Position numbers and translations under genes: made by a program | Assembly: GCA_007134725.1 (NCBI GenBank) | Contig: SLKF01000051.1 | Span: forward strand, 1-9,255 | Reading direction: 5' to 3' | DNA length: 9,255 nt | From: Clostridiales bacterium | GTDB taxonomy: Bacteria > Bacillota > Clostridia > Peptostreptococcales > T1SED10-28 | Part shown: positions 6,693-9,255 of the stretch, one piece after another | Layout: each line of letters starts with the position of its first letter | How positions within the stretch are numbered: the stretch's first letter is position 1 | Notes under the pieces: generated by a model | Database searches by the model: none | The model's input: the letters and a program-made list of their open reading frames with translations, nothing else | What the model was told of the DNA's origin: nothing

Positions 6693-7506
6693 AAAAATTG
6701 CAATTATAACAACAATTCTTTTAATCCTCATGGTGATTTTCATGGGGGTTACCTCAGGAGATCGAGAAGAAGTCAGTGCTGTAGAACGATGGGTTGGGAA
6801 TATCATAACCCCTATTCAACGTGCAGTCATGACCCCAATCCATGCTGTACAAGACAGGGTCTATGATATTGCCAATTTTGCCCAACTTAATCAGCAAAAT
6901 CAGGAACTAGAACTAAAATTGATCGAAAAAGAACAGGAAATTATCGAATTTCGGCTCTCGGAAAGCGAACTGGAAGAGCTGCGAGGCCTTAGGGAAGCAT
7001 TGAATTACGTATCGGCTGAAGTCCATGGAGAGCCCATATCCGCTCGAATAATTTCTAAATCCAATGCGGACTGGTTTAATGTATTTACCATTAATGCCGG
7101 TGAAAATCATGGAATCAATTTGGATAGTGTGGTACTCAGTGAAAGGGGTTTGGTAGGGCGAATTATTGAAACGGGAGATAATTGGGCAAGGGTAATGTCC
7201 ATTTCCGATAGCAACAGTTCCGTCAGTTTTAAAGTACTCCGGGATGATAACGTGGAGGGGATTGTACAAGGTAGCGTTTCACAAGATTTGGAAGGATATC
7301 TCTTTGATCCAAGAATGGAAATCGAGGTAGGGGATAAGCTGGTCACTTCCGGACAAGGGATTTTTCCTGAGGGAATACTTATCGGAGAAGTAACAGAAAT
7401 CGGAAAATCAAGAGAACAACTTTTAGATGCAGTTACAGTTCAACCGGCGGTAGATTTTCAAAAAATCAATCGTGTTTTGATATTAGGTTTGGAGGAATTG
7501 AACTAA
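6670..7506 (+). CDS. mreC: Rod-shape determining protein MreC
   Basis: MreC is a single-pass membrane protein whose outside part oligomerises and activates the PBP2-RodA elongasome. From ATG 6670 it has 278 residues: a membrane helix at about 10-27, a coiled coil at about 61-113 (rich in Q, E, L) and the paired beta-barrel domain from about 122. That domain contains ADWFNVFTINAGENHGI and VTSGQGIFPEGILIGEV, both typical of the family. The start is uncertain: GTG 6655, ATG 6658 and GTG 6661 are in frame upstream, but only ATG 6670 has a plausible ribosome binding site (TGGTGA, 6659-6664). With this start it overlaps maf by 23 bases. A neighbouring mreB is not present. Confidence 0.93.
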   Translation: MSKPFLNRKIAIITTILLILMVIFMGVTSGDREEVSAVERWVGNIITPIQRAVMTPIHAVQDRVYDIANFAQLNQQNQELELKLIEKEQEIIEFRLSESELEELRGLREALNYVSAEVHGEPISARIISKSNADWFNVFTINAGENHGINLDSVVLSERGLVGRIIETGDNWARVMSISDSNSSVSFKVLRDDNVEGIVQGSVSQDLEGYLFDPRMEIEVGDKLVTSGQGIFPEGILIGEVTEIGKSREQLLDAVTVQPAVDFQKINRVLILGLEELN

Positions 7507-7534
7507 GATTGCTACATCTATTAAAGGAGATATT

Positions 7535-8032
7535 ATGAATAAAATAATAATACTTGGAATTCTCACAATAAACATTATACTGCAAACGACGGTTTTAAAT
7601 GTTTTAACCATCAATGGTGCAACACTCAACACCAGTTTATTATTAATTATCACCATCAGTGTTTATTTAGACCCTAAAGAGAGTCTTTTGTATACACTTT
7701 ATACGGGATTACTTCTAGACACTGTAACGGGAGTATTTATCGGATTGAATACGTTTATATTTGTACTGATTGCTTACGGCATTTCTATTATTCAAGAAGA
7801 GATCGTCAAGGAGAGTTATTTAACTCCATTACTGCTTGGTATTGCGTCTATTTTGATTTATAATTTTTTCAGTTTGTTTTTTGTTTATTTATTAGGATAT
7901 ACCGTGAGACTTGCTCATTATTTTAGTATGAATACGTTTATTGAAATTGGATACAACAGTGTGTTTATGCTGCTGATATATACTTTGTTCGGTAAATTTT
8001 ATGCTCGTAGAATCAAAGAAGTAAAATACTAG
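7535..8032 (+). CDS. mreD: Rod-shape determining protein MreD
   Basis: MreD is a small polytopic membrane partner of MreC in the side-wall synthesis machine. The 165-residue protein is very hydrophobic, with about five helices and a short basic tail (ARRIKEVKY). It shows the family-like stretch GLLLDTVTGVFIGLNTFIF (about 58-76). Sequence conservation in MreD is low, so the call rests also on its place directly between mreC and pbp2. AAAGGAGA at 7523-7530 lies 4 bases before the ATG. It is 28 bases after mreC and 16 bases before the next gene. Confidence 0.92.
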   Translation: MNKIIILGILTINIILQTTVLNVLTINGATLNTSLLLIITISVYLDPKESLLYTLYTGLLLDTVTGVFIGLNTFIFVLIAYGISIIQEEIVKESYLTPLLLGIASILIYNFFSLFFVYLLGYTVRLAHYFSMNTFIEIGYNSVFMLLIYTLFGKFYARRIKEVKY

Positions 8033-8048
8033 GGTCAGGTGATTAATC

Positions 8049-9255
8049 ATGACGATGGATAAGGAAACTACAAGAAGATATGTGCTGCTAGCGGTTATAA
8101 TTTTAGCGGTTTTTGCTTTGATTGTTTTTCGCTTGGCTAGTTTGATGATTGTGCAAGGAGAAACATACCGAAATCGTGCGGCAAACAGTATATTAAAAAC
8201 CATTTCCACACCGGCTCCACGGGGAGAAATCTATACTCGGGATGGAGATCTTTTGGCGGGGAATAATGCCAGCTACAATATCCAAATTATGAGAAATGAA
8301 ACTGTGGATGCGGATATCAATGAGTTGGCCTTTGGTCTAATGAGCATTCTTCGGGAAAATGGAGATTTAGAAGAAGATGACTTTCCAATTGTTTTTGCTG
8401 AGGATGGAGAAATTCATTTTACTTATGATCAAAAGATTGACCAATGGAAAGAGAGTTACGATTTAGAAGAAACGGAAAATGCTAAAGAAGCCTTTGAAGT
8501 TCTAAAGTATCGATACGGAATAGAAGATCTGGAGGATAGTGATGCACAACAATATTTTATCGGTGAAGCAACTGAAATTTCTGTTCCGATATCCATCAGT
8601 AGCTGGAAGTTTCGAGAAGAATTGCATAAAGAACGTTGGATGGGTACCTATGGAATTACTGATTACGACTTGAGTGCAGAGGAGTCATTTGAATTTATTC
8701 GAAAAGAAGTTTTCGAACTCAATGACCAACTTGCTAATGAAGAAGTGCGAGATATAATGATTCTTCGGGATCAGATTCAACGGCAGGGTTCTTACTTTCA
8801 GTATCAACCGGTTACAATTATGGAGGATATCACCAGAGAGTCGGTTATTGCTATTGAAGAACATATTCATAAATTTCCCGGTGTGAATATTGTAATAGAA
8901 CCCATCAGATATTATCCCAACGAGTCATTGGCATCCCATATTATTGGCCACGTAGGTAGAATCGCAACGGAAAAAGAGATTGAGAATTATGTCGATGAAT
9001 TAGGCTATGAAAAAAATGATATCATAGGTAAGGTCGGCATAGAACATGCATTTGAGATTGACCTTCAAGGGAAACGAGGAGAAGAAGAGGTTTTGGTGGA
9101 TTCAAGAGGACGACGACAAGAAACCTTAGAAACCATAAACCCGGTTCCCGGAAAAAATATTTATACTAGCATTGATAAAAATTTACAAGAAAAAACGGAA
9201 AATATTTTAGAAGAAGTAATCCATACTATCCAACGGGGAGGGACCTATGAAACTC
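8049..9255 (+). CDS. mrdA: Penicillin-binding protein 2, class B transpeptidase (partial, N-terminal part)
   Basis: The open frame runs off the right edge after 402 codons. Class B PBPs cross-link peptidoglycan; the PBP2 type works with RodA, MreC and MreD in side-wall growth. Visible parts are a membrane helix at about 11-30 and the dimerisation (pedestal) domain with PRGEIYTRDG from residue 57. Next comes FPGVNIVIEPIRYYP from residue 276, IIGHVGRI, and GKVGIEHAFEIDLQGKRGEEE near the edge. The transpeptidase catalytic SxxK, SxN and KTG motifs lie beyond the window. The segment between PRGEIY and FPGV is about 220 residues, clearly longer than in E. coli PBP2, and acidic; I take it to be the enlarged Firmicute form. 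AGGTGAT at 8037-8043 supports ATG 8049; ATG 8055 is less well spaced. Confidence 0.92.
   Translation, partial: MTMDKETTRRYVLLAVIILAVFALIVFRLASLMIVQGETYRNRAANSILKTISTPAPRGEIYTRDGDLLAGNNASYNIQIMRNETVDADINELAFGLMSILRENGDLEEDDFPIVFAEDGEIHFTYDQKIDQWKESYDLEETENAKEAFEVLKYRYGIEDLEDSDAQQYFIGEATEISVPISISSWKFREELHKERWMGTYGITDYDLSAEESFEFIRKEVFELNDQLANEEVRDIMILRDQIQRQGSYFQYQPVTIMEDITRESVIAIEEHIHKFPGVNIVIEPIRYYPNESLASHIIGHVGRIATEKEIENYVDELGYEKNDIIGKVGIEHAFEIDLQGKRGEEEVLVDSRGRRQETLETINPVPGKNIYTSIDKNLQEKTENILEEVIHTIQRGGTYET

Noticed and set aside
6913..7269. 118-codon open frame on the minus strand
   Set aside because: It is a shadow of mreC, with no motif and no independent context.
7892..8209. 105-codon open frame on the minus strand across the mreD-pbp2 junction
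   Set aside because: It overlaps the coding ends of two well-supported genes and shows no recognisable domain.

Overview
The window is AT-rich, compactly coded DNA with every gene on the + strand and strong AGGAGG-type ribosome binding sites. This fits a low-GC anaerobic Firmicute of the class Clostridia. The assignment comes from gene content: a six-gene rnfCDGEAB cluster encoding a multi-ferredoxin RnfB, followed by a maf-mreC-mreD-pbp2 envelope cluster. Genus cannot be given from this sequence alone. The very acidic outside domain of RnfG hints at a salt- or alkali-adapted organism, but that is inference.

Layout. Positions 1-76 are the last 24 codons of an unidentified gene. Positions 77-207 are a non-coding leader with possible regulatory sites, including two 18-bp sequences resembling Rex (NADH-sensing repressor) operators. 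Positions 208-5264 hold a complete rnfC-D-G-E-A-B operon, closed by a clear rho-independent terminator at 5281-5328. A 204-base gap then carries a 14-bp palindrome and a plausible promoter. Positions 5469-9255 hold a Gx-transporter/heptaprenyl diphosphate synthase component I family membrane protein, maf, mreC, mreD and the first 402 codons of a class B penicillin-binding protein 2, which runs off the right edge.

How the genes work together. The Rnf proteins form a membrane complex that passes electrons between reduced ferredoxin and NAD+ and couples this to pumping Na+ or H+ across the membrane. RnfB takes electrons from ferredoxin, RnfC handles NAD(H), RnfD and RnfG carry covalently bound FMN, and RnfA and RnfE form the membrane core. 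MreC, MreD and PBP2 belong to the elongasome that builds side-wall peptidoglycan. Maf is a nucleotide pyrophosphatase often encoded next to mre genes. The Gx-family protein sits between the two modules and its role is not settled.

I see no mobile element, CRISPR array, tRNA or rRNA, and no clearly undescribed system. The points most worth following are the Rex-like sites ahead of rnfC, the palindrome over the second promoter, the Gx-family protein beside a flavinylated redox complex, the lack of mreB and radC between maf and mreC, and the strongly acidic RnfG.
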